Source: Phycisphaerae bacterium | GTDB lineage: Bacteria; Planctomycetota; Phycisphaerae; Sedimentisphaerales; Anaerobacaceae | Length of the DNA: 39,433 bases | Assembly (NCBI GenBank): GCA_016782865.1 | Contig: JADHXR010000068.1 | Span: 1-39,433 of the forward strand | Direction: 5' to 3' | Shown here: piece by piece, positions 1-8,647 of the stretch | Layout of the letters: each line of letters opens with the position of its first letter | Position numbering within the stretch: the first letter of the stretch is position 1 | Translations under genes and position numbers: made by a program | The notes under the pieces: generated by a model | The model's database searches: none | Seen by the model: only the letters and a program-made list of their open reading frames with translations | Told to the model about the DNA's origin: nothing

Positions 1-2
1 TG

Positions 3-770
3 TTCGTGTTGTCGTTGTGCCTTCTTCCGTCCTGCAAGAAATCGGCCGAACCCGAGCCCACGAACGCTGAGCACCCTGAGCATCCAGTGACCGCCACGAC
101 CCCGCCCGCGTCTCCAGCTCCGACGGAGACCGAAGCAGCTAAAGCCCCAGCCGCCGCTGCCGCCGCAGGCTTGGTGGCCTTTGAGATGGAGCTGCCAAAG
201 CCGATGTTCGTAGGCACGCCCCAGGATACCAAAGTTCCGAATCTCGAAAAGCCGCTGGGCCACGCCCGTCCGCCGTTTCTGGCCCCTCCGGGAACGAAGA
301 ATGTCGCATTGGGCAAGCCCGTCACCAGCAGCGACGAGGAGCCGATTATCGGCGAGATCGACTACATCACCGACGGCGACATGGAAGCAGCCGACGGCAG
401 CTATGTCGAGCTTGGTCCATTTGTACAGCACGTAACGATCGACCTCGAGGCCATGAACGAAATCTACGCCATAGTCGTGTGGCATTATCATAAACAGGCC
501 CGTGTTTACTCTGACGTGGTGGTGCAGGTTGCCGACGATCCGGATTTCATCACGAATGTCCAGACCGTGTTCAACAACGACATCGACAACACGGCAGGTT
601 TTGGTGTCGGCACCGACAAGCACTACATGGAAACAAACGAGGGCAAGCTTATCTACGTGCTTGACAAAGGCATCAAGGCACGCTATGTCCGTTTGCACAG
701 CAACGGTAATACCAGCAACGATCTGAACCACTACATCGAGGTTGCAGTTTTCGGCAAGCCGGCAAATTAA
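3..770 (+). CDS. Lipoprotein with F5/8 type C (discoidin-like) domain, 5' partial
   Basis: The frame is open to the left edge, so the true start lies outside the window; the GTG at position 6 is probably internal. The first visible residues are a hydrophobic stretch ending in LPSC, which fits a lipobox, so the protein is likely a lipid-anchored envelope protein. A Pro/Ala/Glu-rich linker follows (about residues 13-60). The C-terminal 150 residues begin NVALGKPVTSS and end YIEVAVFGKP, a pattern typical of discoidin/F5-8C galactose-binding-like domains, with the usual ARYVRLHSNGN near the end. The role is probably carbohydrate or surface binding; the ligand cannot be told. The stop is one base before the next gene's ATG, so the two are probably co-transcribed. 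Confidence 0.75.
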   Translation, partial: FVLSLCLLPSCKKSAEPEPTNAEHPEHPVTATTPPASPAPTETEAAKAPAAAAAAGLVAFEMELPKPMFVGTPQDTKVPNLEKPLGHARPPFLAPPGTKNVALGKPVTSSDEEPIIGEIDYITDGDMEAADGSYVELGPFVQHVTIDLEAMNEIYAIVVWHYHKQARVYSDVVVQVADDPDFITNVQTVFNNDIDNTAGFGVGTDKHYMETNEGKLIYVLDKGIKARYVRLHSNGNTSNDLNHYIEVAVFGKPAN

Positions 771-771
771 G

Positions 772-2394
772 ATGGCCAAGAGATGTTGCGTCCTTATTTT
801 GGCCGCGACAATTGTTGCGCTCGCGCTGCGGCTGCCGCGGCTCGACCAGCGCCCAATGCATGGGGACGAGGCGGTTCACGCCGACAAGTTCCGTTCGTTG
901 CTGGAGCAGCGCCACTATGAGTACGACCCCATTGAATACCATGGGCCGACGCTCAATTATCTGACTCTGATTCCTGCCTGGCTCACGGGCGCCAAGAACC
1001 TGACGCAGGTGAGCGAGTTCACTCTGCGCATTGTGCCCGTTTTTTTCGGTGTGTGCCTGATACTGCTCCTATTGCCGATGGCCCGCGGCTTGGGGACAGG
1101 CGCTGTCGCTTATGCCGCCGTGCTGACCGCTATCTCCCCGGCTATGGTTTACTACAGCCGTTATTACATCCAGGAAATGCTCCTGGTCTGTTTTACCTTC
1201 GGCGCAATAGTATCCGGCTACCGATACACTCAGAGCAGGAACATCGGCTGGGCTCTGTCGGCAGGTGTATTCCTGGGGCTTATGCACGCCACCAAGGAAA
1301 CGTGCGTTATCGCCTTTGCCGCGATGTTTCTGGCCATGCTGCTTGTCCTCTACATTCAGCGCCGGCAAGACTCTTCTGAAAATGCCGGCAAAGCCATAAA
1401 GCCGTCCCATCTTATCGCGGGCCTGGCGGCAGGTGTAATAGTCTCGGCCCTTTTCTTCTCATCATTTCTGTCCAATCCCACCGGGATTGTCGATTCGATT
1501 CGAACTCTTGCGACCTATCTCGACCGCGCCGGCAGCACGCCTCTGCATATCCACCCCTGGCACTACTATCTCAAGATGCTTGTCTATTCGAAATTTGCCG
1601 GCGGACCCGTCTGGACCGAAGCGCTCATAGTCCTGCTGGCCGCGGTTGGTTTCATAGCTGCGCTGACAAGAAAGAATCCGTCCGGGGCCAACCTTGGTCT
1701 GCTCAGATTCATTGCCTTTTACACGCTCACTATGACGGTAGTGTATTCGGCAATTCCATACAAGACTCCCTGGTGTCTGCTGGGCTTTCTGCAGGGCATG
1801 ATTCTCCTGGCCGGTATCGGGGCTGTGGTGCTGGTGAAGCTGGCGCCAAATGCTCTACCCCGTCTCATTGTGCTCTTTCTACTTTTCGGTGCTTCGGCCC
1901 ATCTGACCTGGCAGGCATACCGGAGCAGCTACACGTACGATTCAGATAGCCGCAATCCGTACGTCTACGCTCACCCGACGAGGGAGATTTTCACTGTCGT
2001 CGAGAAAATTCAAGAGTACGCGGATGTTCATGAAGATGGTCGTGACATGCCCATCGAGATTATCTGTCCCGGAGACGACTATTGGCCTCTTCCCTGGTAT
2101 CTGAGGTCTTTCACGCGAGTAAGCTGGTCGAGCCGGGTCGTTGATAATTCGAGTGCTGCGCCGCTGATTATCGCCTCTGCCTCGCCGGATATAGAGGCTG
2201 CGTTGGCCAACAAACTCTATACGCTGATACCCCCCCAAGAGCGCAAGATCTATATGTATTTATTTGACAAGCCTTACTACATGTGGCTGCGTCCGAAGAT
2301 CAAACTGCTCGGCTTCGTCAGAAGGGATTTGTGGACCGCTGTCAGTGAAAAGCAGATGCCCGAGGTGCAGATACAAAAAGAGGGCGAAAAATGA
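772..2394 (+). CDS. Agl23-type (TIGR03663-like) GT-C membrane glycosyltransferase
   Basis: A membrane protein of about 540 residues with roughly ten hydrophobic segments and a C-terminal soluble part. The N-terminal pattern LPRLDQRPMHGDEAVHADKF, with the acidic pair D32-E33 in the first external loop, is the signature of the Agl23/TIGR03663 branch of the GT39/ArnT superfamily. These are predicted to use lipid-phosphate sugars as donors at the outer membrane face of the cytoplasmic membrane. The ATG at 772 is preferred over an in-frame TTG at 742 that would overlap the upstream gene by 29 bases; 772 follows the upstream TAA by one base. The substrate is unknown. The GT2 at 3498-4220 is a plausible donor-making partner (inference). 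Confidence 0.8.
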   Translation: MAKRCCVLILAATIVALALRLPRLDQRPMHGDEAVHADKFRSLLEQRHYEYDPIEYHGPTLNYLTLIPAWLTGAKNLTQVSEFTLRIVPVFFGVCLILLLLPMARGLGTGAVAYAAVLTAISPAMVYYSRYYIQEMLLVCFTFGAIVSGYRYTQSRNIGWALSAGVFLGLMHATKETCVIAFAAMFLAMLLVLYIQRRQDSSENAGKAIKPSHLIAGLAAGVIVSALFFSSFLSNPTGIVDSIRTLATYLDRAGSTPLHIHPWHYYLKMLVYSKFAGGPVWTEALIVLLAAVGFIAALTRKNPSGANLGLLRFIAFYTLTMTVVYSAIPYKTPWCLLGFLQGMILLAGIGAVVLVKLAPNALPRLIVLFLLFGASAHLTWQAYRSSYTYDSDSRNPYVYAHPTREIFTVVEKIQEYADVHEDGRDMPIEIICPGDDYWPLPWYLRSFTRVSWSSRVVDNSSAAPLIIASASPDIEAALANKLYTLIPPQERKIYMYLFDKPYYMWLRPKIKLLGFVRRDLWTAVSEKQMPEVQIQKEGEK

Positions 2395-3389
2395 CCGAGC
2401 AACGACAGGAAGAAACCTGTTTTGTCCGGAGCGATTGCAGTTCATTGGCCGGCATGAAGCGTTTTTCGCACGAGGCAATGGCGACCACCTTCGAGATCCT
2501 TATTGTGCATGAGGATGATCGCTATGCCCTGCAGGCGGCGATAGCCGCTTTCAATGAGGTGGATCGACTCGAAGGCGAGTTTAGCCGATTCATCGAGAAC
2601 AGCGATGTATCGCGAATCAACAACTTGGCCGCCGGTGAGCCGTTGTTGCTTGGCCTGGACACATTTGAGTGCCTTAAGATCAGTGCCCGAGTCAATGCCG
2701 AAACCGCTGGAGCATTCGATGTCACGATTGGCTCGGTGTTTCAATGCTGGCGCAACGAAGACGCAGCGCCGCGCACGCCTTTGGCCCAGGAGCTGGATCT
2801 TGCTCGCCAGCGAACCGGCATGCACCTGCTGGAATTGGACGAAACGAGGCTTACGGTCAAGCTGCTGGTCAGTCAGGTGCAAATTGATCTCGGCGGTGTC
2901 GGCAAAGGCTATGCTGTCGATCGGGCGGCCGAGCTGCTGCGCGAATGGAGCATCGAGACGGCATTGATCTCCGGAGGCTACAGTTCCGTCCTGGCCCTCG
3001 ACGTCCCGCCCGGGACAAAAGGCTGGCCCCTGACGTTGAGCCACCCGGCAGACCGCAGCCAGATATTGGCCCGTCCTCATCTGCGAGCAGGCGCACTGAG
3101 CGGATCGGGAGTGCAAAAGGGTCGGCACATCATTAGCCCTCGCACAGCCGAGCCGACCGAGGGCAAACTTGCCGCCTGGTCCGGCGCCCCTGATGCGGCC
3201 TCTGCCGATGCTCTCTCGACTGCTTTTATGATTATGACTGCCGATGAGATCGAGAAGTATTGTGCGCTCCATCCGGATACGCGGGCTATGGTGATAGTGC
3301 AGGAGCAGGGCCAAGACACACAGAAAGACAAGATTCTGCGCTTTGGCCCCTGGAAAGATATTTCAGATTTCAAATCTGATACCCTTTAG
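2391..3389 (+). CDS. apbE: FAD:protein FMN transferase (ApbE family)
   Basis: ApbE enzymes attach FMN covalently to a Thr/Ser of target flavoproteins such as Nqr/Rnf subunits. Family motifs seen: SHEAMATTFEI near residue 26; QIDLGGVGKGYAVDRAA (D166, K172, D177), the FAD-binding loop; ALISGGYSS; HIISPRT near 246; and SADALSTAFM, whose D273 and T277 are typical Mg2+-site positions. The length of 332 residues is normal. The first ATG overlaps the previous stop (ATGA) and has GAGGG upstream. Unlike many ApbE proteins it has no signal peptide or lipobox, so it may act in the cytoplasm, or an internal start near M22 may be used. No obvious flavinylation target is encoded in the window. Confidence 0.9.
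   Translation: MTEQRQEETCFVRSDCSSLAGMKRFSHEAMATTFEILIVHEDDRYALQAAIAAFNEVDRLEGEFSRFIENSDVSRINNLAAGEPLLLGLDTFECLKISARVNAETAGAFDVTIGSVFQCWRNEDAAPRTPLAQELDLARQRTGMHLLELDETRLTVKLLVSQVQIDLGGVGKGYAVDRAAELLREWSIETALISGGYSSVLALDVPPGTKGWPLTLSHPADRSQILARPHLRAGALSGSGVQKGRHIISPRTAEPTEGKLAAWSGAPDAASADALSTAFMIMTADEIEKYCALHPDTRAMVIVQEQGQDTQKDKILRFGPWKDISDFKSDTL
3363..3379. repeat. 17-base perfect inverted repeat at the end of apbE
   Basis: Arms TCAGATTT and AAATCTGA face each other around a single C, within the last codons of apbE. The stem is AT-rich and has no U tract behind it, so it is at best a weak terminator for the convergent apbE/GT2 pair. The 108 bases between the two genes hold nothing else recognisable. 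Confidence 0.35.
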
Positions 3390-3497
3390 GGTAGTAGATT
3401 CCCGCGAGCAAGATCATAAACTGTTATTGCAAAGCTACTTACCCGCGCAAAAACGGAACTTTTCAATCGGGAGCACTATGAAATATGAATTCTGTTT

Positions 3498-4220
3498 TCA
3501 CTTCTTCGACATGACCCGCCTGATGGTCAGCAGCTCGGAGAGAACACTCCATGAGCTTCGAGTCGGTGACAGCCGGCTGTCGCGATCGCACGTCCAGTCG
3601 ATAGGAAATTCTTTTATCCGATAGCCTTCCCTTTGTGCCCGCATGATGATTTCTATGTCGAACGTGAAGCCGTCAGTAATGCACTCGCCGTACAGTTCTC
3701 GTGCGACATCGCCTTTGTATATCTTGAATCCACATTGTGTATCGGTGAATTCAGCGGGTATCTTCATATCGTAGATTATAAACCAGTGGAACATCTTCGA
3801 GCAGATGCGCCGGTACAGACTCTGGCCCTTTTCGATATTACATCCCGTCATTTTTCTCGAGCCGTGCGCTATGTCGCACGTCCCGTATTTCAACAGATCC
3901 AACCCTTGCAGGCTATCGTCGTAGGGCACGCAGGAGCCGCTGTCGGCGAACATCACATGTTCGCCGCTCGAGTGCTTCATCCCCTCGCGGACAGCGTAAC
4001 CTTTGCCTCGATGTTCTTCGTATCGAATAACCTCCACTCGCACACCCGGTGCAACCGTGGTATTGCTCGCGACCTCGGCCGTATCATCCTTACTGCCGTC
4101 ATCAACGACTATGACCTCTCCCGTAAAGTCATTTCTCTTCAAAAACGCCGCCGCCGCTTCAACATCCCGGGCTATCTTCATTCTCTCTTCATATGCGGGT
4201 ATAACAATCGATAAATCCAT
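3498..4220 (-). CDS. Glycosyltransferase family 2, polyprenyl-phosphate sugar synthase-like
   Basis: A 240-residue soluble GT-A enzyme resembling dolichyl/polyprenyl-phosphate mannose or glucose synthases. It starts DLSIVIPAYEE and has the nucleotide-binding VVDDGSKDDT near residue 40, RGKGYAVREGM near 71, and a C-terminal half with TDTQCGFKIYKG and FDIEI, all typical of the DPM1 branch. The usual metal-binding DxD is read here as ADSGS (D93-S-G95), so the second acidic residue is absent. The ATG at 4220 follows an AGGA; a TTG one codon upstream is an alternative start. It lies 37 bases after larA on the same strand and converges on apbE. A likely role is making a lipid-linked sugar for a GT-C transferase such as the gene at 772. 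Confidence 0.82.
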   Translation of the reverse strand: MDLSIVIPAYEERMKIARDVEAAAAFLKRNDFTGEVIVVDDGSKDDTAEVASNTTVAPGVRVEVIRYEEHRGKGYAVREGMKHSSGEHVMFADSGSCVPYDDSLQGLDLLKYGTCDIAHGSRKMTGCNIEKGQSLYRRICSKMFHWFIIYDMKIPAEFTDTQCGFKIYKGDVARELYGECITDGFTFDIEIIMRAQREGYRIKEFPIDWTCDRDSRLSPTRSSWSVLSELLTIRRVMSKK

Positions 4221-4259
4221 CAATGAATTATATCCTAAGGTGCCGCATTTTCCCAGTAT

Positions 4260-5618
4260 CTATGCGTTGGGTTCGATCTGAAGCTGTGGAACCGCATAAG
4301 GCCCGTCCGCAAGCACGAGCGTTTCCTTCTCGGCGGGTCCTTGGGTTAGCTGATCTATAGTTTGTTGCAGAATTCTGCGCGCGAAATCCGGGTTTGACTC
4401 GTCTGTCAGCCGTTTGTTCTGAGCCGCCACGTTTGTCTCGGGCAGTAGGTCTTGCGGGCAGTCTTCAAGTTGCGGCGCGCAAATGTAAATCTCCTTGGGC
4501 CCGGCCAGGCGGCGATAGGCTTTTGACCACATTTGCACCTCCCACTGATCCGGCACAAAAGCCCAGTCTGGAGCCAGGATTCTTTGGAGAAAGCCTTCCG
4601 GTCCCAGGCGAATCGCCAGGCGAAGCATATCTTTATAGTCCGGATTGCCTACAGGGTCGGGATCGGTCAGATTGCCCGACAGGATAACCTTGCCGTCGGG
4701 CTTGGCGACGCGAACCGCTTCAAAGACAGCCTTGACACACTGATAGTGGTTAACGCCGACGTCACCGGCCGGGATAATCACCACGTCATACAGCCTGGCT
4801 ACCGGAATCGTCGCGTAGCTGCGAAGATGCTCAACGGCCGCCAGGTGGGCCTCTTCCAGCTCGCCGGCGAAAACTCCGGTGATTTCTCTTTTGTTGTCGA
4901 TGGTCACATTTACGATGAAGTCAACGCCGGCCATCTTAGCGATGCGCAAAGCTTCCTCGTGACTGGGATTGCCGTCCAGAACCAGATTCGTTGAGCCTTC
5001 CTCGTTCAGTATGGAGGCCGAGTGCAGTCCGTAGGTTACGCTTCGGCCGCAGATGCCGGGACAGATGGCTTTTCGCCCGCCGGAAAATCCCGCCATGAAA
5101 TGCGGCTCCACAAGGCCGGTGGCGATTTTCAGTTGGGCGTCGAGGTAATGACGATTGACCATCACCTCGGGCGTCCGGTCGGTGCTGCCGATGGATCTGA
5201 GCATCGAATTATCTGTCGAGACATGGTTAATTACTTCGACTCCGTCTTGAAAAGCCGAGTCGCCCAGCATGTCCCTCAACTCCAATTCGGCCATCGACCT
5301 GTGAGTGCCGCAGGCGACGAGTATCTTGATGTCATTGACCGAGCCTTGCTTGAGCGTCTCAATGATCGGAGCCAGGATGCCGCCGGGACCGCTGTATGGT
5401 ACAGGTCTGGTATTGTCGGAGACCACGACAACGGCGTTGTCACAACCTCGCGCCAGCGCCGGCAAAGAAGCGGTTCCGAGAGGTTCGCTCAGACAGCGGC
5501 CGACCGCGGCAGCCGGGTCGGGCAAGGTCGTGACGCTCGGCGCCGACAGAACATCGGAGTTGCCGGGGACGTCCACCTCAATGTGGCTGCTGCCAAATTG
5601 TAAAGCGATAGTCTTCAA
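4260..5618 (-). CDS. larA: LarA-type nickel-pincer 2-hydroxyacid racemase/epimerase
   Basis: Member of the LarA (DUF2088) family, which racemises lactate or related 2-hydroxyacids with a covalently bound nickel-pincer nucleotide. Residues matching those defined in Lactobacillus plantarum LarA are all present at almost the same spacing: D68 and R71 in SDNTRP, H106 in CGTHR, H173 and K183 in EPHFMAGFSGGRK (K183 equals the cofactor-bearing lysine), H199, and Y292/K296 in HYQCVK. The start is a TTG two bases after the permease stop, with AGAG upstream; a longer reading would run into the permease gene. The 452-residue length is in the family range. LarA relatives differ in substrate, so lactate is not proven. 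The cofactor genes larB, larC and larE are not in the window. Confidence 0.88.
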   Translation of the reverse strand: MKTIALQFGSSHIEVDVPGNSDVLSAPSVTTLPDPAAAVGRCLSEPLGTASLPALARGCDNAVVVVSDNTRPVPYSGPGGILAPIIETLKQGSVNDIKILVACGTHRSMAELELRDMLGDSAFQDGVEVINHVSTDNSMLRSIGSTDRTPEVMVNRHYLDAQLKIATGLVEPHFMAGFSGGRKAICPGICGRSVTYGLHSASILNEEGSTNLVLDGNPSHEEALRIAKMAGVDFIVNVTIDNKREITGVFAGELEEAHLAAVEHLRSYATIPVARLYDVVIIPAGDVGVNHYQCVKAVFEAVRVAKPDGKVILSGNLTDPDPVGNPDYKDMLRLAIRLGPEGFLQRILAPDWAFVPDQWEVQMWSKAYRRLAGPKEIYICAPQLEDCPQDLLPETNVAAQNKRLTDESNPDFARRILQQTIDQLTQGPAEKETLVLADGPYAVPQLQIEPNA

Positions 5619-5620
5619 GT

Positions 5621-7384
5621 TTATTTCTCTTTGGTTCCGCAACGAATAACGGCGATAGCGCCAACTGCGATCAGGGCTGCAATTACGGACCCCAGATTCA
5701 ACGCTCCGTCCCGACCAAACCACACAATGGAATAGCCCACCGCCCCTGTGAGCAGGGCATAGTAAACGAATGGCACCAATGTCCTGCGAATCACAAGTCC
5801 CTCTTTACCCAACAGTCCTACGACGGCCGATGCGGCGACAACATTGTGTACACAAATCATGTTCCCCGCTGCACCTCCGACCGCTTGCAGCGCAACGATC
5901 CAGCTCGGATCGACGCCGATCCGCTGGCCCACGTCGAATTGGAACAGAGAGAACATCATATTGCTGATCGTATTGCTTCCTGCTACGAAAGCGCCTATCC
6001 CGCCGATGAACGGGGAGAAGATGGGCCAGGCCGAACCTGCTAAAGCCGCAACGCCTTCGGCAAGCGCTATTGGCATCTTCGGGCAGCCGGCCGCGCCGCC
6101 GTCGGAGTTGATGAAAACCTGCACCATCGGGACTGTGAAGACAAGGGCGCTCGATGCGGCCAGTCCGGCTTTAAGGGAGCTGCCCCAGGCGCGTTTGTAA
6201 GAGGCCACGTCGATTCGGTGCAGGAAGTACGTGATGAACGAGACGAGAATGAAAATCGTACCCGGAAGATAGAGCGGCTGAAAATTTGGGGCAATTTCGG
6301 TCCCGAACAGTTTCGGCAACGTTACTTGCCAGGATATCCATTCTTTCAACGGCAGGGCCGACAATCGAGTCACGATCAGCAGCAAAACCACCAGCAGGTA
6401 AGGAACCCAGGCCTTCATCAGCCCCATAGCATTGTTGCTGTCGTTTTCACTGATCTCGATCTTGCCCGTCCAATCCGGGTTCCAGTTCTCCTTCTTGTCG
6501 AATTCCCAGGGCTCGTCTTCTCGCGGCATCAGGAAGCCTCTGCGTGCGGCGGTGGTCACGATAATCAAACCCACCAGGCCACCGAGCAAAGACGGGAATT
6601 CGGGTCCCAGCGTAAAGGCCACGATCAGATAGGGTATCACCATCGCCAGACTGGCGAAAATGGCGAACTTCCAAACGCGCAATCCCTCGCGGAAGGATTT
6701 GTTCCTGCCGAAGAAGCGAGTGAGAAACATGACGACTATGAGCGGAACCAGTACGCCGGCAATCGCGTGCAGGATAGCCACCCTCCAGCCGATCATAGCC
6801 AAAAAATCAGTCCATTCGGTATAGCCAATTTGCAGGGCATAGTCATGCACTGCCTGTTCCGAGGCGAGACCCCTGTTAACTCCGATGAGAATGGGAGTGC
6901 CCGCCGCGCCGAAGGACACAGGCGTGCTTTGAATGATCATCCCAGCCACCACCGCGGCCAGCGCCGGAAATCCCAGGCCGACCAAAAGCGGGACGCAGAT
7001 CGCCGCGGGCGTGCCGAATCCCGCCGCTCCTTCCATCAGCGAGCCGAACAGCCAGGCGATAATGATTACCTGAATGCGCCTGTCCGGCGTGATGTCGGTG
7101 AAGCCCTTGCGAATGGCGCGCAGCCCCCCACTTTCCTGCAGCGTGTTCAAGAGCAGGATCGCTCCGAAAATGATGTAGAGCAAGGTTCCCGCAATGACCA
7201 GTCCGTTGATTGACGCAGCGGCGACCTTCCAGCCGGGGACCTTCCACACAAACAAAGCCAGCGCTACGGCCACAAAATAGCAGATCGGCATCGCCCGGCT
7301 GGCCGGCCAGCGCAGCACGACCAGAAAGAATGCTACGGCGATGATGGGTAGCAACGCCAATACACACAATAATCCTGTACTCAT
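5621..7384 (-). CDS. L-lactate permease family transporter (LctP)
   Basis: A 587-residue integral membrane protein with about 13-14 hydrophobic segments. The central region contains [20 protein letters not shown] and [14 protein letters not shown], the hallmark conserved blocks of the lactate/glycolate permease family (TC 2.A.14), and near the C-terminus [20 protein letters not shown], another family block. The ATG at 7384 is preferred over a TTG at 7390 because CAGG lies six bases ahead of the ATG. It sits between a beta-hydroxyacid dehydrogenase and larA on the same strand with very short gaps, so uptake or export of a 2-hydroxyacid is the natural role. The exact substrate (lactate, glycolate or other) cannot be read from sequence. 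Confidence 0.9.
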   Translation of the reverse strand: MSTGLLCVLALLPIIAVAFFLVVLRWPASRAMPICYFVAVALALFVWKVPGWKVAAASINGLVIAGTLLYIIFGAILLLNTLQESGGLRAIRKGFTDITPDRRIQVIIIAWLFGSLMEGAAGFGTPAAICVPLLVGLGFPALAAVVAGMIIQSTPVSFGAAGTPILIGVNRGLASEQAVHDYALQIGYTEWTDFLAMIGWRVAILHAIAGVLVPLIVVMFLTRFFGRNKSFREGLRVWKFAIFASLAMVIPYLIVAFTLGPEFPSLLGGLVGLIIVTTAARRGFLMPREDEPWEFDKKENWNPDWTGKIEISENDSNNAMGLMKAWVPYLLVVLLLIVTRLSALPLKEWISWQVTLPKLFGTEIAPNFQPLYLPGTIFILVSFITYFLHRIDVASYKRAWGSSLKAGLAASSALVFTVPMVQVFINSDGGAAGCPKMPIALAEGVAALAGSAWPIFSPFIGGIGAFVAGSNTISNMMFSLFQFDVGQRIGVDPSWIVALQAVGGAAGNMICVHNVVAASAVVGLLGKEGLVIRRTLVPFVYYALLTGAVGYSIVWFGRDGALNLGSVIAALIAVGAIAVIRCGTKEK

Positions 7385-7426
7385 TCTCAACCTGTCAAAG
7401 AATCAACATAGTAGTTTCGCTAAGTT

Positions 7427-8305
7427 TCACGCATTGAGACTGTCTGATTTTCCCACCACGCGACAGAGAGCCTGCGTCCCCAATCGACCGAGCCCCTCAG
7501 CCTGGGCCTTATTGAACAGTCCTTGGGCGAGGTTTATTCCGGATAAGGACAGTTCGGCTTCTTGAGCAAGTTCCATTACCAGGCGCAGGTCCTTGCAGAG
7601 CAGGTCTATCATAAAACCGGGATCGAGGTCATCGGCGACGATCTTGGGACCGAGGTTGGCCAGGGCCCAGGACCCGCCGGCGCCGGACGAGACGACATTT
7701 ACCATGACGGCGGGATCAAGCCCGGCCTTTCTCGCAAGGGAGATGCCCTCGCAGCAGGCCAGCATGTGCAGAGCGCAGAAAAGCTGGTTGCACGCCTTGG
7801 TGGTCTGTCCCATACCGACGGGGCCGACGCGAACGATCTTCGAGCCGAGGATTTCTAACAGAGGCAGACACTTTTGGAAAACATGCTCGTCGCCCCCGAC
7901 CATAATTGCAAGCGTTCCCTTCTGAGCCCCCACGTCACCTCCTGATACTGGCGCGTCGAGATACTCGACACCCTTATCCTGGAGACGCTCGGCAAACTGG
8001 CGCGTCGTGCTCGGTGATATTGTACTGTTATCTATAACAGTTAGTCCGGCGCGAGCCGATTGGCTTATCCCGTTCGATCCGAAAATAACCTGCTCCACGT
8101 CGGGGGTGTCCGGGACATTTATGAATACGACCTCGGCATTTTCGGCTACCTCAGCAGGCGATGCGCAAACCGTCGCGCCCTGTGCTGCCAGGGAATCACA
8201 TTTGCTTAAAGTGCGATTGTGAATATAGAGACTGTGACCGGCCTTAAGTAAATTACCGGCCATTGGCAGCCCCATGATGCCTATTCCGATATAGCCGATC
8301 TTCAT
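7427..8305 (-). CDS. NAD(P)-dependent beta-hydroxyacid dehydrogenase (HIBADH/GarR family)
   Basis: A 292-residue enzyme of the 3-hydroxyisobutyrate/tartronate-semialdehyde reductase family. The N-terminal Rossmann fold reads GYIGIGIMGLPMAGNLLKAG; the substrate-binding loop DAPVSGGDVGAQKGT starts near residue 117; the catalytic lysine is K170 in GQTTKACNQ. The NRT after the second strand (N30-R31-T32) suggests NADP(H) preference, by inference. The ATG at 8305 has a clear GGGAG seven bases upstream, which decides the start over longer readings. It is the first gene behind the promoter at 8337-8365 and precedes the permease and larA. Together they suggest a hydroxyacid uptake, epimerisation and redox module. 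Confidence 0.9.
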   Translation of the reverse strand: MKIGYIGIGIMGLPMAGNLLKAGHSLYIHNRTLSKCDSLAAQGATVCASPAEVAENAEVVFINVPDTPDVEQVIFGSNGISQSARAGLTVIDNSTISPSTTRQFAERLQDKGVEYLDAPVSGGDVGAQKGTLAIMVGGDEHVFQKCLPLLEILGSKIVRVGPVGMGQTTKACNQLFCALHMLACCEGISLARKAGLDPAVMVNVVSSGAGGSWALANLGPKIVADDLDPGFMIDLLCKDLRLVMELAQEAELSLSGINLAQGLFNKAQAEGLGRLGTQALCRVVGKSDSLNA

Positions 8306-8336
8306 GACAATGCTCCCTGGATTCCTTAGTCGGGCA

Positions 8337-8365
8337 ATCATATAAGAATCATCCCCTGATTGCAA
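8337..8365 (-). promoter_or_regulatory. Sigma70-type promoter of the hydroxyacid operon
   Basis: On the minus strand TTGCAA (8360-8365) and TATGAT (8337-8342) are separated by 17 bases. The start codon at 8305 lies about 25 bases past the expected transcription start. Position and spacing fit a housekeeping promoter. Confidence 0.6.
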
Positions 8366-8398
8366 GCAACTGAAGTGGTTTGTCACTCAGCTCCCGAA

Positions 8399-8623
8399 TC
8401 AAGTTGTTCCGGGGGGCACATAATCGTACGGAGGGAGTATGATCCACAAGATTATGTAAACGAATATGCCGGGAAACGCGACGCTCAGTAGAGATGCCAG
8501 GACGTATACGACGCGGATGCGCGTCGGGGAAGACCATCCGAGCCATTCGGCGATTCCCGCGCAAACTCCCTCGATAAGTGAATTGCTTGATCTCTTAAGA
8601 AGGTTTCTCTGGTTTGTATTCAT
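8399..8623 (-). CDS. PspC-domain small membrane protein
   Basis: A 74-residue protein with the PspC domain pattern: NSLIEGVCAGIAEWLGW followed by RVVYVLASLLSVAFPGIFVY and ending IILPPYD. PspC proteins are small membrane regulators of envelope stress. The ATG at 8623 starts MNTNQRN; an in-frame TTG at 8638 (adding MAGPN) is possible, and neither has a strong ribosome-binding site. It is the last gene of the MoxR/Bat operon, a short distance after the clan CD peptidase, which fits an envelope-integrity role for the whole set. Confidence 0.8.
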   Translation of the reverse strand: MNTNQRNLLKRSSNSLIEGVCAGIAEWLGWSSPTRIRVVYVLASLLSVAFPGIFVYIILWIILPPYDYVPPGTT

Positions 8624-8647
8624 GTTTGGCCCGGCCAATAGGCAAGT

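Noticed and set aside
2442..3314. 290-residue open frame on the minus strand
   Set aside because: Antisense to apbE; the apbE motifs are decisive and this frame shows none.
6218..7213. 331-residue open frame on the plus strand
   Set aside because: Antisense to the lactate permease, with low-complexity Gln/Asn/Arg content and no domain; the opposite strand has clear family motifs.
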